A DNA stretch of 64,000 nt. Source: Promerops cafer. Its lineage: Eukaryota > Chordata > Aves > Passeriformes > Nectariniidae. This document shows positions 13,607-27,944 of the stretch, one piece after another. Each line of letters starts with the position of its first letter. Position 1 is the stretch's first letter. Location: the NCBI GenBank assembly GCA_013398275.1, contig VZSE01005872.1:44926-108925 (forward strand), in the 5' to 3' direction. The position numbers and the translations under genes are program-made. Under the pieces are notes generated by a model. The model saw only the letters and a program-made list of their open reading frames with translations, did no database searches and was not told the origin of the DNA.

Positions 13607-14154
13607 TGAAATAATTAGGAAAAATATTGTAGTGTCCGCTGATTGTAACAAAACAAAATTTATATTGACCTTGAAAGGAAAATGAGAAATTCTATTAAAG
13701 GCTTGACTGGTTTCATCTTCTCATGTCCCTTGATAGGGATGCAGAACAACCACAATGCATTTTTGGTACAGCTCCTTCCTTATTTTCATTCTCACATTGA
13801 TTTCTCCATTCCTCAGACCGTTCCATCAATTTGTACTTAATCACTGGTGTAACACATCTTGTCCCTTCTTAGCATGTTTTGAAGCCTTTAATTGATAATC
13901 TGACAGAAATGTCTAATCTGTATCTTACCCAAGTGTGCAGACATCACCATCCAGGACTTGTGTTTGCAATTCTAACAGGAATAATTACTGATGAATCATT
14001 ATATAAGATGATTAAAGCCCTGGAAAGACTTTTGTTAGAGGGGTGATGGCAGAAATTTTGACTCATGAATTCTGAAAATTACCATTTAAGAGATGAGAAA
14101 GAGGTCTGTAGAATTGTTCTCTGAAGGGAGAAAGTAAATAAAATGACCTTGCTG

Positions 14155-14525
14155 ACTGGTCTTATCCAAGGTAGGGAGTTATCAAAGGAAGTGGTTAAGA
14201 GTGACATTTAAAGGAAATTAAATGGAGGTGGTTCTTCATACAGCAGAGGCTGCTACCTGTGATATCATTCTTAGTCAAAGGACATTATGAATAATGAAAA
14301 CTTTTGGAGATTTAAGGGCAGATGAAACAAGTACATGAAGGAAAAATCCATTGGGTATTGCTCAATCATGGGAAATTTTCTGATTCGGGAAATAATGGCA
14401 GTGAGTTTCTTATGTGCTTGGCAAGATTTTATACTTCTATTTATGGACAGGAAACACTGTGCATCAGGATAAATTAATCTGGTTTGACCCAGTCTGGCCA
14501 GTCTTGTATGTCTGTATATTATACA
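14155..14525 (+). mobile_element. Possible ancient CR1/L3-type LINE fragment
   Basis: ACAAGTACATGAAGGAAAA-like sequence and GGTTTGACCCAGTCTGGCCA near the end resemble the 3' part of old amniote CR1/L3 elements (GGTCTGACCCAGTATGGC). Divergence is high, so the assignment is tentative. Confidence 0.45.
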
Positions 14526-14644
14526 ATTCTATAGCTGGATGAATCATTTTGTATATATCACATATGTATGTTTACCACATATGAAATGTCAAGTGAGACT
14601 AACTGTTGCAGGACCTCTAATAACTTAATAATTAAAATTAGAAG

Positions 14645-14661
14645 AAAAAAAAAAAAAAAAA
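14645..14661 (+). repeat. Poly-A run
   Basis: A run of about 17 A in AT-rich DNA, with no LINE tail signature next to it. Confidence 0.9.
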
Positions 14662-17600
14662 GCTTTCCAAGTAGCAGTGGCTTATATCCAAAAAATTTTT
14701 CTATCAAAAATGGTGAAAAAATCCTTTGTATTACAATAATCTGAGAACAGAGAAATAAATATCTCCAGTGCCTTTATAATAACAGTTTTTCATTACACAT
14801 GATCAGGCTTACCTCATTATAAGGGGTTTTGTATGTCTGTTTTTTGTTTGCTCATTGTCTCCAGAAAAAAGGATTTACCCAACATTTTTTTATGTGAGGA
14901 TAAGCTTTAGAAATCAATCAACACCTGCCCTAATATGTGAAATCTTCTTCTGTGTAAATTGAATCTTTCACAAATTAACCTGTAAGCACTATACTAAACT
15001 GTTCAATTTCAGCATATAAGGTATTTACAACCTAGAATTAACCAAAGCCAAGTGAAGACATAGTTCAGCTACTATAGATGTGTTTGCTATCATTTCTTCT
15101 TCTGTAAAACCTGCAAACCTCTGTTCCAAGCTTGTCTATCCTGCTATTACAGCAACCAGGTCGTATTTTGCATTTTAATTGCAGATGAAGGACCAATATA
15201 GATAATACCAGATTCATCACTTTTCCAAGTTAATTAGCCATGGAGTCAGAAGGTGTCAAACAGTAGTAGTGGTTTGCAGACCATTTGAAAAATGAACCAC
15301 TAAAATGTAAATATATGACTTTATGAACAAAAGAGAAATTTTTCAGAGCACCAAAATTCATTTCTGTCTTCAGATGCACCAATTCAAGTCTGAGCTCTTT
15401 AACATGTGGAGTTTCTTTTATCATAGCTTATTTCTTTGGTTTTAGGACCAATGGGGCACTGATGTTGATGCCTGGAAGCATAATCATAATCTAATACAGG
15501 TTGTATGCAGTAATAAATAGGCTCTTTATGTTTATATGAGCAAACTAAAGACCACAGGAAGGGAATAAGATGACTCAGATTTGGTTTTAGTGCATTTTGT
15601 AGTTTACCAGGAAATTATGGTGACATTACAAATCCTCAGAGTCTCATAAATTGTTCTCTTTGAAGCTCTTTACCCAAACCTATCCTTAATAATTTTAGCT
15701 TCCCATATGGGCTGTAGCAGAGAAAAACTCAATAACCAAACAAATATTTACAGCACTTGTAAAATAGTTCACAGATGTTACAACATTAATATGTGAAATT
15801 ATAAAGAGCATGAAAAAAATTTTCTATCTGATTTTGGCATATTCAAAAGAAAGCTTTTCCAAAAGTATGTTTAAAAGTGTCTGCTTCTGGTCTGTTAACT
15901 TCCATGTTGCTTTTAATCTTGATTAGTATTTTAGGAGTACTTCCCAGCCCTGGTCAAGCAGAGGGCTCATCTTAACTGGTGCTTATCCACGAACACAGAG
16001 TAAAAAGCTTTTCCTTCTCCAGAGTTTAGGGCAACAGTAGGCATTTGAGACAGGCAGGACTACATAAGGAAGGCATTACCTTCCCAGAGAGCTGTCTGTG
16101 TTACTGTTCTCCCAAATGACAAACCTCGGAGTCTGTTGGTGTAAATTTGGTAGTTAGTGAAGGGAATAACTGAATGATCACAGGCACATCTCACATGACA
16201 GTATCTTGATCCTCAAGGTACATCCTTGTACCCCTGATGCTTGGAATACAACTCTGAATTGTGCTTTGCTCAGGAGACTTAGAGTTAGAACCCTTTAGAA
16301 AATATTACGACTAAAATTTAGGTATCTATATTCAGTTATTTATTGCAGGTGTCAAGAGTTTGGAGCTTTTCCCTGACAAAATATTAAGACCTGGCAAAAT
16401 CACCCATAGGCAATTACAAGCACTCTGTTTAAATTTTGCCTGAGAATTCCGTCATTATTCAGATATTTAGTATCTCTGCCTTTGAATTAGTGCTATGAAC
16501 ATATGCAGGATGAATGTCACGTGTTCCTCGAGGCAATTTTTCTCTTTCCATTTTCATTTCAAACATATCCTTGTTGTTTCTTTTTAATACATTTCATGAG
16601 TCAAACAAAAAAATAAGGCAGTCAGGACTTTAACTAGAATCTAACAAAGTCTGTTTCCTTAGTCCGCATCTGTTATGTCCTTGCCTCTCAAACAGAGAGT
16701 TAGCTACAGATATCTCTTACAGAAAAGAACACTTTTCCTTTCTTTCTTTCTTTGAGGGAAGAAGGAGGAAAAGACGTAAGAGATGCTACATATTGTGCTT
16801 TGAGAAAGGCTTTTCACCTGGTCACAGGCAGATAGATATGTTGGTCTAATTTTCAGAACTTAACAATTAGCGAGTAAAGGCATCAGTTGCATAGATATCT
16901 ATGACATCTGGGGATGTTGCCTAATGAAGCCTACTGTTTAGGAGTAAGTGTGGTTCAGAATTAATGCGTGGATATTAAACAAAGCATATACATGAGCTTC
17001 CAAGCAACTGTGTCCCATCCACATGGTCAGACCTACCCACGGAATTAAAAGGAAACTGCCCAGTCAGTGGTGCTTGAGTGAAATGTGCCCTCATATGTCT
17101 TGCAGACATGCACTGAGTGAGGTTCGTGTATTGTTCTAATTCCTCTAGAAAGAACTCACAAGGTATTGTAAATATTGATTGTTAGTTTTCATTCTGGTTC
17201 ATGTTGCTTCTTGGTGTATGTTAAGGTACAGTGTTGTAAAAGTGCTATATCAAGCATTTTATTATTTTCTTCTCAATCTTATCTACTAGAAACTGGTTTT
17301 ACGTTGGGAGGTGAAGAAATGCTTTGGGTGTTCATTAAAGCTGTCATTGATTAAGAGCCTCACTGCACTCCTCAGAGGGAGCATGCCCTTCCCAGGATTG
17401 CAGTAACAGCATGATTGCAACTTTCTGTCACAAAGTGCCAGGAGAAAAAGCAGTGCCCTTCACAGACATGATTCCCAGGCTCTCTGTCCTCCTATGCTTC
17501 AATAAAACAGGAGAGGATTGGCAAGAAGCATTGCCACAACTCTTTCCTGTCCTGCTCTTTCTTCATGCCATGGGTAGACACCCCGTGGTGCTGAGCACAG

Positions 17601-20134
17601 CAGGATGGGACCTGGCATTGCTATCCAGTAGAAAAGAGAGTCACATTTCCAAGATTTCTGCGAGAGAGCTGAACTGGAACGCCTAATTTAAGTGGATGCT
17701 CACTACCTGCAACCCAGGTATGAGCAGGAGATATTTCTTTTGTCATGTTGTTTAAAACAGTGAGTTGGGTTTTGAAGCAGTAGCTGGAGGACCCATAAAT
17801 TCAGGTCTACACTCCCCTCTTCCAGTGAAAAGCAAAACCCCTGCTTCAGAAAAATATTAATTCAACCATTTGAGAACTTGATAGAGGTTGCTTCCTGTGC
17901 CTCCTGGTGAAGCCATACATTTGTGCAAAGGAGGAAATTTTCATCCATCTCCCAAAAGACAACAATGAAGAGACATGGCTCTAACTAACACCAGTTTCAT
18001 TTGGAAGAGAATGAGAGAGAGGTACTTGTTACCCAGACCAATCTTAGTTAGCAAAAGTAGGCATTTTATATGAAAATGCTTAGAGGAAAGAATTTCCCGT
18101 TATCATGCTTCTGGCTTTAAAAAACTGCCATCCCATCTATGACCTGCAAGGAGCTGAGACTCACCACTCCCAGCACTTGTGGAGAGTTTTCTCTGAAGGT
18201 GAGGGTCTAACACAGCTGAAGAATCTCCAGGGTGAAAGTGCCAGATGTTTTCTCTTTCAAAATCTTGGCTTGGCATTTAAATTCTCCCTGTGTCCCATTT
18301 GATGTATCAGCTGTGCTAGATGACACCTTATGCTCCAGTGTCAGTCCTGATTTCTGCTGCAATGAAGAGAAATTTAGTTCTATCTTTAGCCATGCCTTTA
18401 AATATTGCAAACTTCCAGAAATGTCTTTAAAAGAGCATTTGTTAAAATATTTGTGCTAGAATTATCAACATGTGAATACTATTTAAAGATTGCAGAGTTT
18501 ACAAATTAATCTGAAGCATTATGCTTACGTCTTACAAACAGCTTGTATTTGTTTCTTACTGTAAGACAACTTTTTTGGCAGGCTTAGTTTTTATAGCTGT
18601 TGGTGCTCATTTCAGGAGATTTAAACACAAAAACCAGAGCCAAAGACAGCTGCTGGGAAACTTAACTGATATGAAGACCGGACAAAATCTGAATCTAAAC
18701 AAAGGGTGATTGATAGACTACTGGATATACTATGATTACTTTTCTACTGAAATGATCTGGTGAGTCAAAACTAGTAGTTTTATTAAATATTCTGCTATTT
18801 GCTGAGCAAATTAAACACAGAAAAATAGAAGTGTTTAAGAAAAGTTTATTGTCTTGATGTTATCTGATAAAACACACCCAGAACTGTAGTTTCTATTTAC
18901 AAGTAACAAACACTGTAGATAATATCTGCCAATTTTTATTATTATTTTTTAATTTCCACAATATTTGCTGGGCTGATTTGAATTAAATAGGCAGATCCTG
19001 GAATTTTAAGACTTGCTTTCTCCTGTTGGAGTGATGCTCACGATACAGAGAACAGCTTGAAAACACAGACTCAAAGATTAAAGTAAAAGGCACTTCTGGA
19101 TGCCATGTAGTCCAGCTAACTTGCAAATTACACTAGGCTGCTCAGGCTTTAGAAATCCACATGGATAGCAGTTTTGCAGTGTCTGGGCCACATGCCCCGA
19201 TGTTCAGGTAGCCCCATGCTGAGAAACTTGCATTATACTCATGAGGTACAGCAAAAAAAATTGTGTCTTAGGGTAAGTGGAACAGTAAATAGAATTAATG
19301 CAAAAATATGCAAAAATATGCATTTGTCATTACCTAATAAAAATGAACAAATAAACCTACACAGTCCCCTCTGCCCCTGCCAAAATACCACCACCAAAAC
19401 ATAAGTCATAAAATAAAGTGTTATATCTAGAGTAAGACATAGGAATGGCAAGAACTTGACTTTCAAAAACTGCTCGAGAAAAAGTAAATTTGAGGGGAGG
19501 AAGAAACCCTAAAATATACACTCTCATGAACTCTTGTTCACCAAAAGATACCCAGCAATGAGTCAGCTCCTGCAGGGTGGTAAATACTAAAAAATTGTAA
19601 AGAAGAAAATAAGAACAGGGGAGGAGACATACCCATTTTCACATTACTAAGCAGCAACAGGATATGCCTTTCTCTGAACAAACCAAGCGCAAAAACTCTC
19701 AGAGTTGATAAATAAATAACAATTAAAACTTATGAGACATTAACTAAAAGTGAGGGGTAAAGAGGTAGGTATGCCCAAGTCTCCAAAAGCAAAACCTCTG
19801 GCAGATGACCTGAACAAAGATTACCACATATCTAATGATGACCAGGTAGCTCAGATACCAGTGGGACTTGAACTATCAGTTATCTCTTCCAGATCTCCCA
19901 GCCATGGAGTAAAAAACTCAAAGGTAACTACCCCAAGATGTGGGTAAAAGCCACAGACAGCTCTCCCAACATTATATCAACATACGTCTCTAGAAGCCAC
20001 TCACTCTTGTGAGATACTAAGGACGTGGTGGTAAGCGAAAAATCAGTATATTATAACATGGTTGCAGGGTTTCAAATGGAATCTCACATACAAAATGGTT
20101 TTGGCTGAAAGTCACTTCTTGATACTGTATATCC

Positions 20135-20345
20135 CTCAATCAAGCAGGGTCACCTAGAGCAGGTTGCCAGTGATCATGTCCAGTAGGGTTTTGAATACCT
20201 CTGTGAATGCAGATGCCACAATCTTTCTGGGCAATCCTGACAGAAAAGAAGTGAGAGTCTGTGTGTTCAGATGAAATACCATGTCTTAATTTTTGCCAAG
20301 TGCATCTTGTCCTGTCTATGGGCACTACTGAGAAGATTTTGATAC
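20135..20345 (-). mobile_element. CR1 LINE fragment, reverse orientation
   Basis: The motifs GCAGGGTCACCTAGAGCAGG and GTTTTGAATACCTCTG and, further on, ATGGGCACTACTGAGAAGA are the reverse complement of a CR1 3' region. Confidence 0.82.
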
Positions 20346-21117
20346 CCTGTAAAAATGTAAAATGCACATGTGAAATACGTGAAAAATAGTTAAAGTGGGG
20401 AGAATTCAAAGGCAGGCAGTTCAAGAAATAAAATTACATACATCATTCTGAAGGGTAGAACTACCAGTAAAAACTGCATTGAAGATATTTAGTTGGCAAG
20501 AATATATCATCAAATTGGAAAAAACAAATTATTGAGTAATTATGTTAAGACAAGTTTCCTAATATTAGAGACACCATATACTAGCCAAATATGAGTCAGG
20601 ACATTCAAAATCTACTACACAGAAATGACACTTGTGGGAAATTGCAAGAACCCTTTTTGCTGTAAATGACACAAATACTTTTTTGTGTTAACTTCAGTTT
20701 TCATTTCCAGGCAGCACATCCACAGAAAAATCAATGACACACAATGATACCTTAGTAGGTGCTGTATATTATCAAACAAAGAATATTAACTTGTCCATGG
20801 TGACATGCAATTTTTCTTGGAAGACGAGATCCTTCCTTCCCTGCAGAAGTTCGTCCGATATTCTCTTCTCATTTTGGACTGTGTCTCACCTGTAAACACA
20901 AACTCAGACAACTCACAGACAGCTCACAGACCTGCTTTCTTCTCCCAGTGCCTTTTAGTCCCAACCAGATCCTTGTTCTGTTTCCCTGATGGCTTTCTGT
21001 GGATAACCAGCTGCTGCCTTATGCCAACATGGCTAAAAATCCCACTCACACTCTCTGTTGATGGTCTTCACACTTTCTGTCCTACAGCTAGAGACATCAG
21101 CAATATTATATAAATTC

Positions 21118-21215
21118 ATAGGAGCATAGAATGGTTTGGTTTGGAAGGGACCTTAAAGCTCATCTCATTCCGAGCCCCTGCCAAGTCTTAGCACTCAGCT
21201 CATGACTATTAACTT
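21118..21215 (-). mobile_element. CR1 LINE 3' tail, reverse orientation
   Basis: ATAGAATGGTTTGGTTTGGA and GGGACCTTAAAGCTCATCTC are the reverse complement of the CR1 3' terminus. Confidence 0.85.
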
Positions 21216-22168
21216 TATACCAATTATTTTCCCTTACAGAAATACGCTTGGAGGCTAATGCTTTCTTTACCCATTTTGTTAGACAAAGTTTTTTTCCCCT
21301 GTCCCAGATCTCTACAGATTCCCCCAGCATGAATAAAGAATTTTTTTACAGACTTCCATAAATGTGTCTCAAATAGACTTACAGGGTTCTGCTAGACAGG
21401 ATTTGTAATATCAGCTAGTTTAAGACGAAAAAGAAACCATCAAATTTTCTTTGTACACAAATATTCTAATCAAGAAAGGAGAAGGCCTCTTCTCTGTGTA
21501 AAAAATAACTTTGTCATGTAACAAAGAAAGCTTAAGTCTTCTGGGCCACCAGGTCACAAAGAAGATAAATTACTAAAAATTGTCACTGTGGGTACAGGTT
21601 GGATGTTACAGGACTATACTGTTCATAAAATCATGGAAAGATTACCTTTAAAGCACTGAGGAATGAATGCTCAAACCATGTTTCTTCTCACTGTCTTCCT
21701 AAAGAAGAATAGCTCTAATCATATATGTGCCCTAAAATTCATTATTCTAAAAGATCAAAAGGAGAGACCAATTGTGCTGCACAAAGAGTTTGTTGCATTT
21801 TGCAATTACTCAATAGCTGTAGATACGTGTCAAGAATTAATTGTTTAAAAAAATATTTTTTTAAAAAATCCCCAAACACTAAATTTAGCATACAGCAATC
21901 TGCAGCAGCGCTATTTGAAACCATCACCAGGAACCCCTAGCATGATGTGGACAATGAAACTGGAGTTGTCCTAACACCAGATTTTGGGCTCTGCTCTGGA
22001 GAGGTGTGAGGCCAGTGCTGCCCACTGTCCTGCAACACACCCTCCAGCTCTGCCAGGGTTCCTGCTTGACCGCTGTGCACCGTGAGGTGCAGCAGATCTG
22101 CAACACGGACATGGCAGCAGCCTGTAGACCTCCATGTCCAGGGGTTTCCTGGTGGGAGTTCTGTGTGT

Positions 22169-22218
22169 ATTGATGACATTTGCTGGCATTTTCATTGATG
22201 ACATTTGCTGGCATTTTC
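22169..22218 (+). repeat. 25-bp tandem duplication
   Basis: The unit ATTGATGACATTTGCTGGCA plus TTTTC occurs twice with no mismatch (22169-22193 and 22194-22218), which points to a recent duplication. Confidence 0.95.
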
Positions 22219-22878
22219 ACTTCAGAGAGGCACAGATGTGTTTGTTTCTCGTGTTTGTTGAATTCTTCTCTGCTGATGTGACTTTGTGGTCTATCCGTTT
22301 CTCTCACTGACTCATGATCTAGGAGAAAGCAGTATGCATCACACAGCTATGTTATCAGAGTTAGAATTTACAGATTAATAGTGACTCATCAGCTGGACAA
22401 ATAGCAAAAGTTTTCTCAATCTATTAATATATTTTTTCTATTCATGCATATTCTGAGTAAAATGTGTGTCTATTGTTTCTTTGGAAGCAACTTAGAATGT
22501 GCTGGCTCTTCTGCTGTAGTTCTTCAACCTAGAATTTTACCTGCACTGGAGCTTTTATCTTTGGTTCACGGCAAATAATTATTTTTTCATAATTGTACTC
22601 TATGTTAATTGTCACAGACACCTGTGAGACCTAAAAGAAAGACTGAATCCCTTCTGAATCCTGGGCACATCCTGTGCACTCAAAATGTGTATGCATCACT
22701 TGAGATAGGTTGGTGATAAGCAACACAGTTGCATGACCAAGGTGATTGCCATCAGTCAGGAGCTCCTACTGGAAAGCAGAGTTCTGAACAAATTGCATAA
22801 AATTAGAGGTAGTCGGCTTCTGAGGAACTTCCACTTTTATCCCCAAGTTCAAAATTCAAAGGTAATGATGTGCTCATC

Positions 22879-23441
22879 TGTGCTGGTTTTGAGTGGGATA
22901 GTGGTTTGTTTTTCCCGTAGTATCTTGTATGGAAATATGTTTTGGATTTGTGCTGAAAACACAGGGATGTTTTCATTACTTTTGAGCAGGGCCTGGGCAC
23001 AAACAAGGCCTTTTCTGTCTCTCACTCCACCTAGTCCACCAGCAAGGAGGCTGGGTGTGCACAAGGAGCTGGGAGGGGACACGGCCAGGACAGCTGTCCC
23101 CAAATGACCAAAGGGATATTTGAGATTATATGGCATCCTGCTCAGTATATAAAGGAGGGAAAAGGAAGAAGGGGGTTGATGTTTTGGAGTGGTGGGCTTT
23201 GTCCTCCCAAGTCACCATTACACGTGATGGGGCCCTGCTCTCCTGGGGATGGCCAAACTACTGCCCGAACACAGGAATTCATTCCTTTTTTTGCTTTCCT
23301 CCTATGTGCAGGTTTTTCTCTTACCAGCTGTCTTTATCACAAGCCGTGAGTTTTCTCACTTTTATTCTTGAGATTCCCTCTCCCATCCCAGGTGAGCAAG
23401 GCTGTGTGGGGCCTGTTGATGGCTGGGGTAAAACCATGACA
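22879..23441 (+). mobile_element. Solo LTR with TATA box
   Basis: It starts TGTGCTGGTTTTGAGTGGGA and ends GGCTGGGGTAAAACCATGACA-like sequence, matching an avian ERV LTR that I recognise in sense orientation. A TATATAAAGG promoter box lies at about 23144-23153. The internal retroviral region is missing, as in a solo LTR. The open frame at 23130-23735 reads out of the LTR into flank and is not a gene. Confidence 0.85.
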
Positions 23442-24559
23442 GATCCAGGCCATCAATTGGCAATTGTCTTTTTGCCAGCAGGGAGGTCAACTCTCTATGC
23501 CCCCTGTGCCTTTCCAGGCATACACGACTTGACTCTGCTTTCCCCCTTATCTCTCATTCCCTCCTCAGCCTGTTTCTTTCCTGATGACCACCCCAGCTTT
23601 TCTGCTTCCCCACCTTCCAAGCCTGCCTGTGAAGTCCTTGTCCCTCTAACCAGACCTGTGTCAGTGGTGGCAAAACAGCTCTGGGGGTCCTTCCTCCCTC
23701 CACACTTTGGCAGGCTTCCTGACGGGGAAATGTAGCTGGAGAGTAAAGTGTATTTCAGCCTTCTCTCACAACAAAAAAACATAAAGCTGACAGGTGTCTC
23801 TGGTCTCCCATGCAATTTTGGAATAAGGCCCATCTCTTCCCGTCCCCATACTTTCACACCAAAAGGAAGAGAGGCAGGAGAAGAGCCACTTGGAGAGTTG
23901 CTGGAAAAGGAAGGTGCTGCTCCTTCACGTAATTTCACACTCTCCATAGCTCAAAAATTAGTCTCCTCTATATGTCAGTCTCTCCATTTTCAACACCTGA
24001 TTTATTTCTCTTAGTCAGTGCTGCAGGATAACAGATCAATGTCTTGAGTCCAAATTCATACCATCTTTATGTCACAAAACTTTATTAGATGTTTCTGCTG
24101 TCATAAGACATCTCTCCCTCAGAGCCTTCCCTCACCTTGAGCATGTATATGATATTTCTGCTGCACAGCCACTGCTGTGATCTTTGCCCCAAGAGAGATC
24201 TTTGTGCATGTGAGTGTGTGCATGGTGTGTCCTTGTCTGAGTGCACACACATGAATAAGGATACATTTAAAAGCAATCTCTGGATATGATGCTGAGAAAG
24301 CAGCACAGTGATTCATCTTACCAGGACTGCACAGTATGTGACCACTGGGCTGAAAAAGGACACATGAATTTTTAAAAAGACCTAACCTAATCAACAGCCT
24401 GATGAAACCCCTGTGGAGCTCCTGCCCAGCCTTTTGGTACATAAGAAGGTTAAAATTCTGGTTTTGCTTACATCCACTGTGAAAAATGACTCAACAAAAA
24501 CCTACAACTTTTGAACTAAGGGGTACCACACTATTAGCTCCTTCCTCTCTGAAAGAAAA

Positions 24560-24726
24560 GTCTTCCAATTTGGTCATAGATGCCACATTCATGGGAACAT
24601 TCAGATGGAGTTTGGATGGGACTCTGAGCAACCTGATCTACTCAATATCCCTGCTCATTAGAGAGGAGTTGAATTAGTTGAGTTTTAAAGTTCCCTTTCA
24701 ACCCAAAATATTCTATGATTCTATGA
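24560..24726 (+). mobile_element. CR1 LINE 3' end
   Basis: CTGAGCAACCTGATCTACT-like sequence, AAAGTTCCCTTTCAACCC and the tail ATTCTATGATTCTATGA mark a CR1 3' terminus. Confidence 0.88.
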
Positions 24727-25974
24727 AAAATATGTGGGGTTTGCAGCCGTAAATCTTCATGCATAACTGATTGAAAGTAGAGAATTTAGCTTCTTATCCT
24801 TTATTAAAGCATAGGGACACAGTTTCTTGTGCTATGAGGACCTTAAAGCAATGTTCATGATTCTGTAAGACCCTTACTCTTTTTCCTTATCAGAACAGGT
24901 TGTGCTGTAACAAACGTCTTTTCTGTTTTAGAGAAAGACACTGAGAAGTGTCATTTGTCAGCAGGAGATGCTACAGAAGCTTACCACCAAATTATTGCCA
25001 TTGGTATCTAGATTAGAGGGAGTGATAGCAATTTTTCTTCTTTTATCAAGATATATATTGACTATTCTGCATTTTTAAAAGTCGATATACTTGGGACAGA
25101 AGATTTTCAGGTACGTTTACGTGATTACACTGCTCTTGTCACCTCATCTCCTCTGTGATGCTGCCAAACAAAGTTAAGTAGATTACTATATATTAACTAT
25201 ATGTTAATATAGTTGTTATTTTCTTCCACATAAAACATGGAAGTATTTTTCTATTATTCACAGGAGTGCATCATAAATCATTTGTTTAGCAGAACATATG
25301 AAAAATGGCACAAACAAAGTTTATGGAAGGTTGTACCAACATATGAAGAAAAGTTATCAGAATCCAAACTATCTGAGTCTAATAGCATTTTGCTCCTCTT
25401 TGCTTCACATGATGCATTTGTTTCCAAGTGTGATAAGCACAAAATTCTTTGATCTCTTCAGAGAGCAGGCCCTGGCCTGCTCTTGGAGCTGACACTAAGA
25501 CAGACCACGCCAGAAGAGAAGGTTGTGTTGAAGAAGATCTAGGTGTTTGGTAGAGCTGTCTAGGCTCTTCCACCTAGGCTCTTCTCATAGCATTGATAAG
25601 AGTTTCAGTTGTCAAACACAGAGAACTCTGAAGATGTCATACCATTAAAAAGCATTATTCAATTCCTTTCTCCAAAGTATTAAGATTTTTGCCTCCTAAT
25701 GTTTGCTTACCACCTTGTAATGCTTGTTTCGGAGCATGACTTTCGGCATAATGGGAATTGAGTTCAAATTAATTTGAAATATTATTTGAATATTATTTGA
25801 AAGTGCTCTGAGATTTGACTTGCTAAGAAAGTGATTATTCACTGTCATTATATTCTCCAGAGCCATGATACTAATGTCGTGGTGGCCTGGGCTGCACCAG
25901 GTGCCTGTTGGTATTTCCTACAGGTTTACTTGTTAGTAATTTGATGAGATGTTGTGTTGTATTGAGTTTTGATT

Positions 25975-26385
25975 ACGAAGACAGGCTGAGAGAGTAGGCA
26001 TTGTTCAGTTTGAGCAAGAGAATGCTCCAGCAAGACATTGTATCCCCTTCCAGTAACTGAAGGGAGCTACGCAAAGGTCAGAGAGGGATTTTTGGCAAGA
26101 GTAGTGATAGAACATGGGGGAATGGCTTTAAACTGTCAGAGGGCAGACTTAGACCAGGGAAGAAATGGGAATAAATTAATAGGAAGAAAATTCTTTGCTG
26201 TGAGGGTGATGGAACAGGTTACAAAGAGAAGTTGTGGATGCCCCATCCCCATAAGGGTTTCAAGACCAGGCTGGCTGGGGCTTTGAGCACACTGGTCTAG
26301 TGGAACTTGTCCCTGCCCATGTCAGGGGGTTGGAACAAGATGGTCTGTAAGGTCCCTTTCAACCCAAACCATTCTCTGGTTTATG
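25975..26385 (+). mobile_element. CR1 LINE 3' region
   Basis: GTTGTGGATGCCCCATCCCC, TTTCAAGACCAGGCTGGCTG and GGTCCCTTTCAACCCAAACC are CR1 3' landmarks in sense orientation. The tail is degraded. Confidence 0.87.
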
Positions 26386-27944
26386 ACTCAAAGAGTTAAG
26401 AGCCTTCACATGCGCAACACGAAACTGTTAAGAGACCTTTTCCTTATTTTTAGTGGGACTGCCTCATAGCCCTTCTGCAAAACAATGCAAGTCTATGAAT
26501 ACTTGTTTCTACTCTAATATTTTGTTTCCTGAATTTGTCGTTGTGACACTACGTCCCAGTTGCCCATGGGTTATGTTTCATGAACATGTCTTAAGCGATC
26601 TTGAAGAACCTAATTCCCACTTCCTTGTACTCCACTAGTTGTTAATCAGCATGGTGAGAGGAATTACAGCTTACAGAACTAACCCCAGTTTGAAATACTA
26701 TTTTTCACAGAGCTTCCTCCAAATTGATTTCTTAATCAGTTCACTATAAACACTCCTGCAATAAATGTCTTTAAATGTTTGTGTGGTTGTCTTTTTCTCA
26801 TTGGTTTTGTTTGGGGCTTTCTTGTTTTGCTCGTTTTTTACCAATATAATTTTGACATCTCCACTGAAACTCTTAGGTAATTTGCTTGATACTGCCTGAA
26901 GGGAAAATTTTCCCAGCTTCTTCCCACATATTTCCACAGATTTTTCTATGGAAGTTCCATGAAGCTGACTTTCTCCTGTTCAAGGTTAATCAAGCAGACA
27001 TGCCCTACTAGGTGCTGAGTAAAATCAAGGCACTTATATTAGCCTCTGTATTTCAATTAGTAACAATTTCAGAAACTGTGTCCTGAAATCAGTAATGAAA
27101 ATGTTAAAGGTTAATTTTATGTTTATAGTCCTGGCTAAATTTTTTTAAGATAATGCAAGTGAAATATTGTTCAGGCCTGCACAGGGTGGGATATGTTGCT
27201 TCCTCCCTCTCAGTTCCAGAAAGCGTGGTCTGACTTTCTCTTTTCCAGACTGCATGACATACATTCCAATAACTTTCTCTTGTTACTCTCTGTGATATGA
27301 AATTTGATCCTACAGTTTATACCATAAGAACTCTTTTTCAGTTTATTTTCCACACAAACCATGTAACCATGATGTTGACGATTGACTTGGAAAATGGGTT
27401 ATGTCACTTTTTCCTTTCTTGAAATTTGGACCTCTGTTTGCCTGGTTCTCAAGTATCTACATTAATTATGGTCTGCTAATCCAGACAATTGTAAAATCAA
27501 TTGTCTAGGTACTATTAGCAAATGATCAGGAATATCCATCTTCATTTTGGGTGTTCAAGAGAAAAACCTCACGATGCAAGAGAATCAAAACTTTAGACTT
27601 GTTGATCCTGTCATCAAACAGGCTTTGAACTCCAACTGCAGATTTATGCCCAGAACTGCTCTTTATTCAAAGCTTTTATTAAACTTTGCCTCACTTTGCC
27701 TCTGTTTGAAAATTGGTTCCAGCTATAATCATTACTCCAAATTAACCTTCAAATGCCACTAGGCCCTCAGTAGAAAATGATGTAAACCTCTGTGAGCAAA
27801 GGTGGTATTTGTGACCAGCAAACACACTTGCAGAGTGTTACAGCAGGAAATATTAACACAGTCCTTATTCCTTCTTTCCATGGCAATGGATTACTATCAT
27901 TATTACACAGATTTTTACTGCAGTGCTATGAATGCTCCATCATT

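Larger units (their letters stand above)
11586..22878. other. Intergenic, no gene seen
   Basis: Long AT-rich stretch with CR1 remnants only. A tandem ATGCAAAAAT repeat (19298-19323) resembles POU-octamer half sites, but nothing else supports a regulatory element. Confidence 0.55.

Noticed and set aside
23130..23735. 201-codon frame
   Set aside because: It starts in a solo LTR, crosses its end and shows no domain.
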